Origin: Pacificoceanicola sp048553275
GTDB taxonomy: Bacteria > Pseudomonadota > Alphaproteobacteria > Rhodobacterales > Rhodobacteraceae
Assembly (NCBI RefSeq): GCF_048553275.1
Contig: NZ_JBLZMW010000002.1
Span: 372,001 to 436,000, forward strand
Length of the DNA: 64,000 nt
Direction: 5' to 3'
Positions within the stretch are counted from its first letter, which is position 1. Each line of letters opens with the position of its first letter. The notes under the pieces were generated by a model. The model worked only from the letters and a program-made list of their open reading frames with translations, was not told the origin of the DNA and ran no database searches. Positions 26,477 through 34,493 of the stretch are shown in pieces. The position numbers and the translations under genes are program-made.

Positions 26477-28330
26477 TCAGCCTGCCGGGTCCAATCCGGC
26501 GGCGGCGCGCTCGTCTTCGGTCAGGCTGTCCTTTACTTCGGCGGCGAGATCGCGCAGCAGCGGGCCATAGCGGCGCCAGCGCGCAACGGAGGTGCCATAA
26601 ATCGGCTGCCGGACCTGCGCGAAGGAGGCGGTGTTGACCTGATGCGAGGACTTCGTGTGGTCGAGCACGTCCTCGCGCCAGTCCAGCCCGACAAAGTCGA
26701 GCACCGCCCGCATGCGCGGCTCGGGGGCGGCGACGACGTCCTCATAGGGCACCTGCCGGACCCGATCCGGCAGCAGCGCGGCCCAGTGGTTCGCCATGGC
26801 GTCAAAGCGGCGGTAGACACTGCCGAGGGTGGTGAAATCGGTGCTGAATGTCTGGTTGGAGCCGAAGTTCTGCATGTAGTTCGAAAGCAGGCAGTCCATG
26901 GGATGGCGGCGCATGATGAGGAATTTCGCCTTTGGCAACGCAAGAGCGAGCAGGCCGATATACATGTAGTTCGCGGGCATCTTGTCGGAAACAAACGCCC
27001 CGCGCAGCCCTTCGCCATGCAAGACACTGATGTAGTCTTCACCAAGGCGCGTGAAGTCATCGGCGGTCAGGCTCTCGGGCGGGATCTCCTGTTCGAGCGC
27101 AGCGCGGATCTGTTTGTTACGGGCAAGCGCGCGGAGTGAGCCGGGAAGCTCGCCGCCGGCCTGCACATCCGGATGCCGCGAGAACATCTGGTCCATGAGT
27201 GTTGTGCCGGAGCGCGGCATGCCGCAGATGAAGATCGGCGTCATGGCGTCGATCCCGCCGCCGCCGCTGCAGCGCGACAGCAGCGCCGGAGAAGAGAGTG
27301 CGAGAAGGCGCGCATGCTGCTTCGCGGCGCTGGTTTCATCGTAGGGGTGCTGCTCGGCATTGAGTGCATTGCCCGCGTGGTAGTGGTCCATGGCCTTGCC
27401 GTATTGGCCGAGGTCGTCGGCGGCCTTGGCGAGAGCGAAGTGCAGCGTGGTGCGCGGTTCCCGCGGAATATCGGCAATGCGGCTCTCGTAGTTTTGCAGC
27501 AAGGCATATTCCGGGCTGTCTTCGCGGGTCTTGCGCAGATTGACGACGCGGGCGAGGGCGGGAATGCCGAAGGGCGGGCGCCCGGCTATGCTCAGCAACA
27601 CTTTGGTCGCCTCGTTCAAGCGTCCCGCGGAGGCGAGGATATTGCCGAGGTGCAGCTTGGGCTCTACTTGGTCCGGAGCCAGTTCGATGGCGCGGCGGGC
27701 ATGGTGCTCGGCGCTGTCGGGACGTTCACGGCGGAACAGCGCATGGGCCAGTTGCGAATGGGCTGCCGCACTCTGCGGATCGACGATCAGCGCCCGGAAC
27801 AGCACATCGATGGCACGGTCGAAACTATTGACCCGGATCAGCGCCGTGGCGAGATTGATCAGCGGATCGAGTACGGTGTTGTCAAGCGCGACAGCCCGCT
27901 CCAGATGCTGGATCGCTTCGGGATAGGCCTGTTTGATCACCAGCGCGGCCCCGAGATTTGCCTGTGCCATCGCGTGGTTCGGGGCGATCTCCACGGCGGA
28001 GCGGAATTGTTCGGTGGCCTCATCCAGCGCGCCGTCCTGCGCGAGAATGGCGCCATAATCCACCATGATGCTCGGATCTTTCCGTTCGATGCTGAGAATA
28101 TCCTGCAGCAGCGCCTTGGCCTCGTCCCGCTCGCCCAGGTAGGCGAGGTTCAGCGCCTTGAGATGGACGAGGCGCGTCAACCCGGAATGCTTGCCCAGGA
28201 TGCGTGAGATCAGGGCGCCCGCGTCCTCATATCGCCCGGCGGCCTGGTGCTGAACGATCCTGCGAATGTCTTCGTTGACCGACGCGAGTTCGGCGGCATC
28301 AATTGCGGCAGCGGAGGATGTCATCGGCAT
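26477..28330 (-). CDS. TPR-sulfotransferase
   Basis: A 617-residue protein. Residues 1-330 are TPR repeats (PNHAMAQANLGAALVIKQAY, PQSAAAHSQLAHALFRRERP). Residues about 355-610 are a Sulfotransfer_1/3 domain: the 5'-phosphosulfate loop is in PIFICGMPRSGTTLMDQM and the 3'-phosphate motif in AKFLIMRRHPMDCLLSNYM, with the later VPYEDVVAAPEPRMRAVLDFVG typical of the family. It would transfer sulfate from PAPS to a glycan or protein. The ATG at 28330 is preferred over a TTG 8 codons upstream. First gene of an operon with the TPR-glycosyltransferase. Confidence 0.87.
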   Translation of the reverse strand: MPMTSSAAAIDAAELASVNEDIRRIVQHQAAGRYEDAGALISRILGKHSGLTRLVHLKALNLAYLGERDEAKALLQDILSIERKDPSIMVDYGAILAQDGALDEATEQFRSAVEIAPNHAMAQANLGAALVIKQAYPEAIQHLERAVALDNTVLDPLINLATALIRVNSFDRAIDVLFRALIVDPQSAAAHSQLAHALFRRERPDSAEHHARRAIELAPDQVEPKLHLGNILASAGRLNEATKVLLSIAGRPPFGIPALARVVNLRKTREDSPEYALLQNYESRIADIPREPRTTLHFALAKAADDLGQYGKAMDHYHAGNALNAEQHPYDETSAAKQHARLLALSSPALLSRCSGGGGIDAMTPIFICGMPRSGTTLMDQMFSRHPDVQAGGELPGSLRALARNKQIRAALEQEIPPESLTADDFTRLGEDYISVLHGEGLRGAFVSDKMPANYMYIGLLALALPKAKFLIMRRHPMDCLLSNYMQNFGSNQTFSTDFTTLGSVYRRFDAMANHWAALLPDRVRQVPYEDVVAAPEPRMRAVLDFVGLDWREDVLDHTKSSHQVNTASFAQVRQPIYGTSVARWRRYGPLLRDLAAEVKDSLTEDERAAAGLDPAG

Positions 28331-28465
28331 GTTCCAAATTGGTCGGACAGGCAAGCGCCTGCCGCTGTGATTTTTCTAGGCGCGCGGCGGCGAAAACGCA
28401 AACAGACGAGGCGCGCCGCCGTTGTTTTCCCCGTCGGCAGGCGCGGGACAAGGGCTGCACCCATA

Positions 28466-28500
28466 AGAAAAGGCCAGCGGCCTGTCAGCCCCGGCCTTTC
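28466..28500 (-). terminator. terminator after the Hint-domain gene
   Basis: On the minus strand GAAAGGCC pairs with GGCCTTTT around a GC-rich loop, ending in a T-rich tail (TTTTCTT). It lies between the Hint gene stop and the next operon. Confidence 0.7.
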
Positions 28501-28539
28501 CCATGATAATGCGACAGTCGCGACCTGCGGTCTGCGCGA

Positions 28540-29580
28540 TCAGGCGGCGACCTCATCTGCGGCGGTTGTCTGCATCTGCGCGTCTGCGCGCCCGGCAAGG
28601 CGGGCCACGATCTCCACCGGAACCATGCGCGGGGCGATGATGCGCGGCAGGGCCATTTCCCGGATCATCGGCACACCCGCGCGTTCGGCGCCGTTGATAA
28701 AGGCGCTGCGATCGGGGTTGTCGAGATAGCTTTCGGAGGCGAGCCCCTCGGCGAGGATGAGTTCGTGCGTGTCGGTCTCGACGTGGTAATAGGAAAAGCC
28801 GTCCATCGGCATCTGCGCGACCTTGTAGATCGTTTTGCCGTTGACCAGTGCACTGGCATTGAACAACAAACCGTCGATTTCCACCGCGTGATCGGGCGAG
28901 ACAAAGAGATCGCGGCTCGGCACGCCATCGGCAACAGCCCCGGCCTTGATGCAGATCGGGTTTACCTTCGCGGGGTGCGCAGTGCGTGCGTTGATCGGCT
29001 GAACGCCGACCCATTTTACGGTGGTCTCGCCACCGGTTGCCAGCGGCAGGGTGTCGCCGGGCAGCAGATCTTCGACAGCCACGCGGCCGCGCGCCGTCTC
29101 GATCCCGGTGCCTTCGAGATAACAGACCAGCGTCGCGTTCAGATTGTCGAGCGTAAGATACGCGCTGCCCGATGGAACGAACTTGATGGACGTAAACTCG
29201 TTGGTGCCACCCTGATTGACGTTGATGGTGCTATCGGCATTGGCGGCGTTGATCGTGGTGGTGAAATTGCCGTTTGTGCCGTTCAGGATCACCTGCCATG
29301 TCCCCGTAATCGAAGAGCCAAGGCGAAGAGCCAGTAAGCCGGAAAAGTTGCTGGCCGCGTTGGTCACGTCAAGTGTCCAGCTGGCGACGCCGGTGCCCTG
29401 GTCAGAGATGGAGATCTGACCGTCGCCGCCCAGTGCCGGGCTGTAGGTCAACTGGTTCCCCCCGGGGTTGCCGGAGGTGCTGATCGTGAAATTGACGCTC
29501 TCGTCCGAGAAGGTGTGGGACGGGTTTGTCCCGCCAAGAGGTCCAACCTGACTGCCCTCGTCGAATTCAAAAAGTGGCAT
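28540..29580 (-). CDS. Hint-domain (Hedgehog/intein-type) protein
   Basis: A 346-residue protein. Residues 1-150 are a beta-rich, Asn/Gly/Thr-rich region of adhesin or Ca-binding style (ISTSGNPGGNQLTYSPALGG), without a signal peptide. Residues about 155-310 are a Hint_2 domain, beginning at the nucleophile Cys in VCYLEGTGIETARG, with the LPGD and SPDHAVEIDG blocks and the closing YYHVETDTHELILAEGLASESY. Hint domains self-splice or self-cleave; this one has the Cys and a His at the expected places. The ATG at 29580 follows GGAG. In Rhodobacterales such proteins are often secreted by type I systems; that is inference here. Confidence 0.87.
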   Translation of the reverse strand: MPLFEFDEGSQVGPLGGTNPSHTFSDESVNFTISTSGNPGGNQLTYSPALGGDGQISISDQGTGVASWTLDVTNAASNFSGLLALRLGSSITGTWQVILNGTNGNFTTTINAANADSTINVNQGGTNEFTSIKFVPSGSAYLTLDNLNATLVCYLEGTGIETARGRVAVEDLLPGDTLPLATGGETTVKWVGVQPINARTAHPAKVNPICIKAGAVADGVPSRDLFVSPDHAVEIDGLLFNASALVNGKTIYKVAQMPMDGFSYYHVETDTHELILAEGLASESYLDNPDRSAFINGAERAGVPMIREMALPRIIAPRMVPVEIVARLAGRADAQMQTTAADEVAA

Positions 29581-30065
29581 GATCGTCTCCAATTCGGCTC
29601 GGCGCCAAGCGCCCGAGCGGTCTGCCTGCTGAAATTCCGCCGAACCGTGCTTTAGCTCGTCGAAGTCCTTTGCGGCGGACGTTAGCATATTTGCGCAGCT
29701 TAAAAAGTGATTTTCCTCACAGAGATGCAACCATTCGGGGCGAAAAACCTTTTTTGCTCGGCAGATTGGCGGCGTTTCGCAGGCTGCAGGCGCGCGCAAA
29801 CAGATGTTGTTACGGCGGCGATGTGGTTCCTTGTGCAAAGCTGATGGGCGCATCGGAAGACACAAGGGCGCGATCACGCGCCATGGTCCGCCATGGCGGC
29901 AACGCAAGGCGTCGAGGCATCATGAAACATGGCGAACCCGCATGGCGCATATCCGATCTGCTCCGGCGTGTGCCGTGCTGCGGACGGGACAGGAGGCGGA
30001 AGGTGATTGACCTCCGCTGACGGATGCGATCCCTTGAACCGACGACGGCTTGAATTGGATTTATC
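29581..30065. other. intergenic region between divergent genes
   Basis: About 485 bases hold the presumed promoters of the Hint gene (leftward) and the DUF6916 gene (rightward). The part near 29690-29760 is AT-richer. I see a small palindrome at GCGCGATCACGCGC (29870-29883) and no convincing gene or RNA. Confidence 0.5.
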
Positions 30066-30398
30066 ATGACTGACCTTGCCACACTGACCCCGGCGCACTT
30101 CGAGGGGCTGACCGGACAGACCGTGACCACGGATACGGCGGATGGGCCGGTGTCGCTATTGCTCGATAACGTCAAGCAGCTCGGCCGCCAGACCCTGCGC
30201 GACAATCATATCGAGATCGAAGGCCGGGTGCTGCCGCCGCGGCAGGCCTTTGTCATTGTTCTCGAAGGCCCGCGCGAGCCGGTGTTGGAGCAGCGAATCC
30301 GGGAAATCGAGTTTCCCGAGCTGGGCAGGCTGTCCTTGTTCATGGTCCCGTTTCGGCAGGACCACGATTGCACCCTGTACGAGATCGGGTTCAGCTGA
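30066..30398 (+). CDS. DUF6916-like small protein
   Basis: A 110-residue protein that starts MTDLATLTPAHFEGLTGQTV and has the compact beta-sandwich pattern of the DUF6916 family (SLLLDNVKQLG, FVIVLEGP, LFMVPFRQD, CTLYEIGFS). I recall such genes beside tail-collar (microcystin-dependent-type) proteins, and one lies 700 bases away (31113-31643). No signal peptide. The family assignment is from memory of its pattern and the function is unknown. Confidence 0.65.
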   Translation: MTDLATLTPAHFEGLTGQTVTTDTADGPVSLLLDNVKQLGRQTLRDNHIEIEGRVLPPRQAFVIVLEGPREPVLEQRIREIEFPELGRLSLFMVPFRQDHDCTLYEIGFS

Positions 30399-30412
30399 GC
30401 CGCGCTATGCGA

Positions 30413-30919
30413 TCAGATCTCGCGCGGGGTCAGGTCGGGACGCCATTCCATATGAAGATGGGTCGGGGTCTGGCGCAGGGGCCGGAACCCCAGCCGGCGA
30501 TACAGCGACTGGGCCGGGTTGGTGAGTTCTACACTCAACCGCGCGGGGACCTTGCCGCCCCAGGCCTCGTTGAGCAGCGATTTCACGATGTCGGTGCCGA
30601 TGCCGCGCCCGCGCCAACCTTCGGCCAGAGTGAATTCGATGATGTAGAGGCAGTCATCCTGTCGGTCGACATACAAGCGCCCGATGGGCTGGCCATCCAT
30701 CTCGATGATCAGGAAGGACGCCCCGAGAAACTGCATCCGATAGGCGGTGTCCTGCGTCTTGAACTGCTGTTCGAGAAAGTCGCGTTTGTCCTCCGGGCTC
30801 CATTGCGCGATGCGGAATTCCCACTCCCGCGTGCTTGCGTAGAGGCTCATGAGAAAAGCGCGGTCGGTGTCCTGCGTCGGGCGGAACGTCACTGTTCCTT
30901 TGGGGAAAAGCGTTTGCAT
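30413..30919 (-). CDS. GNAT-family N-acetyltransferase
   Basis: A 168-residue acetyltransferase. The acetyl-CoA-binding motif A is EFTLAEGWRGRGIGTDIV (R/Q-x-x-G-x-G/A form), followed by ARLSVELTNPAQSLYRRLGF as motif B. The ATG at 30919 follows GGAG; a longer reading frame upstream lacks a site. It is downstream of the tail-collar gene on the same strand but separated by a strong terminator. The substrate is unknown. Confidence 0.87.
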   Translation of the reverse strand: MQTLFPKGTVTFRPTQDTDRAFLMSLYASTREWEFRIAQWSPEDKRDFLEQQFKTQDTAYRMQFLGASFLIIEMDGQPIGRLYVDRQDDCLYIIEFTLAEGWRGRGIGTDIVKSLLNEAWGGKVPARLSVELTNPAQSLYRRLGFRPLRQTPTHLHMEWRPDLTPREI

Positions 30920-31053
30920 GGAATGGCTCCGTCGTGAATTCGGCCCCGGTGGGCCGGCGGGGACGCCTCGGAATTTTGCCAAAGGTCCTGGCCGGGAACA
31001 AGCGTGATTTGGGGCGTGCCGGGCGTTGCGCCGGAACATGCACGCCGGGCGTG

Positions 31054-31080
31054 AAAAAGGCCCGCGCGGAACGGGCCTTT
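31054..31080 (-). terminator. terminator after the tail-collar gene
   Basis: AAAGGCCCG pairs with CGGGCCTTT over a 7-base loop, and on the minus strand is followed by TTTTTC. It lies 33 bases past the collar-protein stop. Confidence 0.85.
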
Positions 31081-31112
31081 GCCGTGGAACTCATGGGGAC
31101 CGTACCGTCTCT

Positions 31113-31643
31113 CTAGTTGCGAGACGGGAAAATACCGTAGAGGCAGATCTGGTAGTTCATCGCCAGATAGGGCTGCAGGTTCGTGTGTGGCTGACTGCCG
31201 CCGGCAGCCTGCTCCGTGATCGCTGCGGGATCAAGTACGACGTCATCAGCGGGCGATTGCGATCGGAACCCGCCCGCGTGGCCAGCGATCATCTGGCCTT
31301 CCGGCGTATCGACGTTGCCGTTTCGGTTCTCCGCGCGAAGCCGCGGGTTGTGGGTGTGGGAGGGCATTTCCGCTGCGGTCAGTGTCACCTGTTCGGTGCC
31401 GCCGTGCTGACCGATCCTGTAGTCGGAAAGGCCCGGTCCGCGGCCATAGTGAATCGGAGTTCGGCCGCGCAGGTCGGGAAGGCCAAAGGTGGTCCGCCCG
31501 TCACCGCCATAAATGGTTCCGAGCAGCGAAAAAAGCGCCGTATTTTGCGAAATCGCGATGAGTTGGCCATCACATTTGGCGAAGTTGCGTTGGGCAAAAT
31601 CATAGCCCACCAGCAACGCCTGACCGATGTACTCATTTCCCAT
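31113..31643 (-). CDS. phage tail-collar domain protein (microcystin-dependent-type)
   Basis: A 176-residue protein with the Collar fold: YIGQALLVGYDFAQRNFAKCDGQ, LFSLLGTIYGGDGRTTFGLPDLRGR, then GGTEQVTLTAAEMPSHTH and the C-terminal PYLAMNYQICLYGIFPSRN. These are the hallmark blocks of the short-tail-fibre collar / MdpB-like family found singly in many bacterial genomes. The ATG follows GGGAGAG. No other phage structural gene is nearby. Together with DUF6916 it probably belongs to a chromosomal two- or three-gene group of unknown use. Confidence 0.9.
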   Translation of the reverse strand: MGNEYIGQALLVGYDFAQRNFAKCDGQLIAISQNTALFSLLGTIYGGDGRTTFGLPDLRGRTPIHYGRGPGLSDYRIGQHGGTEQVTLTAAEMPSHTHNPRLRAENRNGNVDTPEGQMIAGHAGGFRSQSPADDVVLDPAAITEQAAGGSQPHTNLQPYLAMNYQICLYGIFPSRN

Positions 31644-32316
31644 TAGTGCTCTCCCTGAAATTGTCTTCCTGCATGATTGTGTAGGAGGAGGCTGCCACGC
31701 AAGTAAAGCTAAGATTGTGGACAGTTAATGAGGGTGTACACCTTTAGGTTGACGGTCTGTTTTGCAGCCTTTCAATCCCGAGGGTGTCTGCGCGGCCGGT
31801 ATCGTAAGGGGAGGGGTCCTCAAATCCAGAGGTTGAGAATCCGAAATCCATAGTCTTTGATCGGTTCTGCAATCGCTTAAGAGACCTTGCTGGTCCTATG
31901 ATCGGCATCCTGCCGATTGTCTGCTTAAGTGAGCTGAGGGGTGGTTTGATCTCTTTTGGGTTGTTTTCCATCTGAGTTGACGACGCGAATTTTTACGTAA
32001 CTGCCCCTATGCGTGAAACCTGCAAGAGGCCGAATTCCCTTGATAATTGTGCGCCAGATCACAGGCCGAGACTGCGTAGACCGCTCGTACTCGCTCCGAT
32101 TGTGGCGGAAAGACTCAGCGCCGGCCTTCATGTCATCGCGCCGCGCGCGGCGCATTGAGATCTGATGCGTCTGACGTTCGCGTTTGACCGGTACGAATGG
32201 CATCACTGATGCGGGCGTCGATTGGGCAACTTACGGATAGACTGGCCTATCCGGATGGGCACGGGCGTCAACGCCATCGCGATCGCGACCCGCAGCCAGA
32301 CGCGACAGCGCCGCAT
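31644..32316. other. AT-richer stretch without a clear gene
   Basis: This 670-base stretch has lower GC than its surroundings. Two minus-strand frames are open: 31744-31971 (75 aa, starting MENNPKEIKPPLSSLKQTIG) and 31925-32206 (93 aa). They overlap, lack ribosome sites and match nothing I know. It may be remnant or foreign DNA, or hold promoter signals for the collar gene. Confidence 0.45.
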
Positions 32317-32344
32317 GAAAAAGGGCCACCCGGTGGGGCGGCCC
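32317..32344 (-). terminator. xyl operon terminator
   Basis: On the minus strand GGGCCGCCC pairs with GGGTGGCCC (one G-T pair) and is followed by TTTTT. It lies 31 bases after the xylA stop and ends the xylose operon. Confidence 0.85.
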
Positions 32345-32374
32345 TGCTGTGTTGTCATGTGCCGTGATCCGGCT

Positions 32375-33676
32375 TCAGAGATAGCGGTTCCACAGGTTCT
32401 CAAGGCGCTCCTGACGGCCGGAGCGCGGCTCTGGATTGAGGCCCTGATCGCGCACACGGGCTTCGATGCTGGCCAGGTCGGAGTGCAGCATCGCCTTGTT
32501 TTCCGGCTTGTCCCAATCGGCATAGCGCGCGTCGCGAGCCGCTTCGAGACCGCCGTCTTCGAGCAGCGCAGCCGCCGCCTTCAGACCGCGCGCACAGACA
32601 TCCATGCCGCCCGCATGGCCAAGGATCAGGTCCTCCGCGTCCAGCGATTGCCGCCGTAGCTTGGCATCGAAATTGGTGCCGCCGGTGGTGAACCCGCCCG
32701 CTTTGAGAACCTCGTAATAGGCCAGCGCCACTTCCGGCACGTTGTTCGGGAATTGGTCGGTATCCCAGCCGGACTGGTAATCGTTGCGGTTCATGTCGAT
32801 GGAGCCGAGAATTCCCAGCGATCCGGCCAGCGCCAGCTCATGTTCAAAGCTGTGACCAGCAAGGATGGCGTGGCCCTGCTCGATGTTCAGTTTGACCTCG
32901 TTCTCAAGGCCAAAGCGCTTGAGGAAGCCATAGATGGTGGCGACATCATAATCGTATTGATGTTTGGACGGCTCCTGCGGCTTGGGCTCGATCAGGATTT
33001 GTCCTTTGAAGCCAATCTTGTGCTTGTAGTCGATGACCATCGACAGGAACGCCCCGGCCTGCTCCGCCTCGCGCGTCAGATCGGTGTTGAGCAGCGTCTC
33101 ATAGCCCTCCCGACCGCCCCAGAGTACATAGTTCGCGCCGCCCAGCTTGTGCGTGGCGTCCATGCAGGTCTTTACCGTGGCCGCCGACCAGGCAAAAACC
33201 TCCGGGTCGGGGTTCGTTGCCGCGCCGGACATGAAGCGGCGATGGGTAAAGAGGTTGGCCGTGCCCCAGAGCAGCTTGGTCCCGGAGCTTTCCATCTTTT
33301 CGCCGAAGTAATCGACAATCTCTTCGAGATTGCGGGTGGTTTCGGCGAAATCCGCACCAGCGGGGCGCACGTCTTCGTCATGGAAACAGAAGAACGGCAC
33401 GCCGAGACGGTCGAACATCTCGAAGGCCACATCGGCCTTCATTTTCGCCTGCTGCATGCCCTCGCCGTACCACGGCCGGTCAAAGGTGCGCCCGCCGAAG
33501 GGATCGCCGCCCTCCCAGGCAAACGAATGCCAGTAGGCCACGGCAAAACGCAGATGATCTTCCATGCGCTTGCCCATGACGATTTCATCAGGGTTGTAGT
33601 GGCGATAGGCAAAGTCGTTGTCCGTTTCGGGACCTTCGTACTTGAGCTGAGGGATGTTTGCGAAAAAATCGGTCAT
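32375..33676 (-). CDS. xylA: xylose isomerase
   Basis: Interconverts D-xylose and D-xylulose in the cytoplasm. The 433 residues match the class II enzyme length. Visible motifs are FAWEGGDPFGG, FCFHDEDVRP with the catalytic His, VLWGGREGYETLLNTD, the metal-binding ILIEPKPQEPSKHQYDYD, and GSIDMNRNDYQSGWDTDQFP. It is the last gene of the xylFHGA-type operon, 55 bases after the ATPase gene with a hairpin between. No xylulokinase gene lies in the window, so XylB must be elsewhere. Confidence 0.97.
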   Translation of the reverse strand: MTDFFANIPQLKYEGPETDNDFAYRHYNPDEIVMGKRMEDHLRFAVAYWHSFAWEGGDPFGGRTFDRPWYGEGMQQAKMKADVAFEMFDRLGVPFFCFHDEDVRPAGADFAETTRNLEEIVDYFGEKMESSGTKLLWGTANLFTHRRFMSGAATNPDPEVFAWSAATVKTCMDATHKLGGANYVLWGGREGYETLLNTDLTREAEQAGAFLSMVIDYKHKIGFKGQILIEPKPQEPSKHQYDYDVATIYGFLKRFGLENEVKLNIEQGHAILAGHSFEHELALAGSLGILGSIDMNRNDYQSGWDTDQFPNNVPEVALAYYEVLKAGGFTTGGTNFDAKLRRQSLDAEDLILGHAGGMDVCARGLKAAAALLEDGGLEAARDARYADWDKPENKAMLHSDLASIEARVRDQGLNPEPRSGRQERLENLWNRYL

Positions 33677-33701
33677 GTCTGTCTCTGTATGGGAGGAAGC
33701 G

Positions 33702-33724
33702 GCCCGCCTTCTATCGGGGCGGGC
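33702..33724 (-). terminator. hairpin between the ABC ATPase gene and xylA
   Basis: GCCCGCC pairs with GGCGGGC over 9 bases, with no T-run on the minus strand. It probably affects mRNA stability or relative expression within the operon. Confidence 0.5.
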
Positions 33725-33731
33725 AGATTGG

Positions 33732-34493
33732 TCACGCGGCGGCGACCGGTTTCTTGCCGAGGATGATCATGCTGAGGATGTCCTCGTCGGTCACCTCATC
33801 GACGTTCACGGTGCCGACAAGCTGGCCGTTTTTCATCACCGAGGCGCGATCGCACAGGTCCATGACCGCATGCACGTCGTGCTCGATCAGGAAGATGCCG
33901 ATGCCCTGGGCCTTGAGCTGCTGGATCAGCTCGGCAACCATCTGCGTCTCCTGCGGGCCGAGTGCGGCTGTCGGCTCGTCCATGATCAGGATGCGGGCGT
34001 TGAAATACACCGCGCGGGCGATGGCGACGGACTGCCGCTGGCCGCCCGAGAGCGCCTTGACCGGATCCTTGAACTTGCGGAAGTTCGGATTGAGCCGCCC
34101 CATGATCTTGCGCGTCTCCGCCTCCATCTGGGCATCGTCGACAAAGCCGGTGGGCGTCACCAGCTCGCGACCGAGAAAGAGGTTGGAGGCCGCATCGAGA
34201 TTGTCCGCCAGCGCGAGCGTCTGGTAGATCGTCTCGATGTTGTATTTACGCGCATCGCGGGGATTGTGGATCTCGGCCTTTTCGCCGTCGATCAGGATCT
34301 CTCCGGCGTCCATCTTGTAGGCACCGGAGAGGCATTTGATCAGCGTCGATTTGCCCGCGCCGTTGTGGCCCAGCAGGCCGACGACCTCGCCAGGGTGCAG
34401 ATCGACACTGACGTGATCGACCGCCTTGATCCCGCCAAAGGCGACGGAGACGTCACGCATTTCGACAAGAGGGGTTCCGCTTCTGTCAATCAT
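33732..34493 (-). CDS. CUT2 sugar ABC transporter ATPase (single nucleotide-binding domain)
   Basis: The ATPase that powers the xylose-type importer. It has Walker A GHNGAGKST, signature ALSGGQRQSVAIAR, Walker B ILIMDEPTAALGP and the switch His in LIEHDV. At 253 residues it has one nucleotide-binding domain, like FrcA, and not the two-domain 500-residue form of RbsA or E. coli XylG, so it must work as a homodimer. Its ATG overlaps the permease stop (TGATG), so it is translationally coupled. Confidence 0.94.
   Translation of the reverse strand: MIDRSGTPLVEMRDVSVAFGGIKAVDHVSVDLHPGEVVGLLGHNGAGKSTLIKCLSGAYKMDAGEILIDGEKAEIHNPRDARKYNIETIYQTLALADNLDAASNLFLGRELVTPTGFVDDAQMEAETRKIMGRLNPNFRKFKDPVKALSGGQRQSVAIARAVYFNARILIMDEPTAALGPQETQMVAELIQQLKAQGIGIFLIEHDVHAVMDLCDRASVMKNGQLVGTVNVDEVTDEDILSMIILGKKPVAAA

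Noticed and set aside
31113..31643. Collar gene as evidence of a prophage
   Set aside because: No capsid, portal, terminase, lysis or integrase gene is present nearby.
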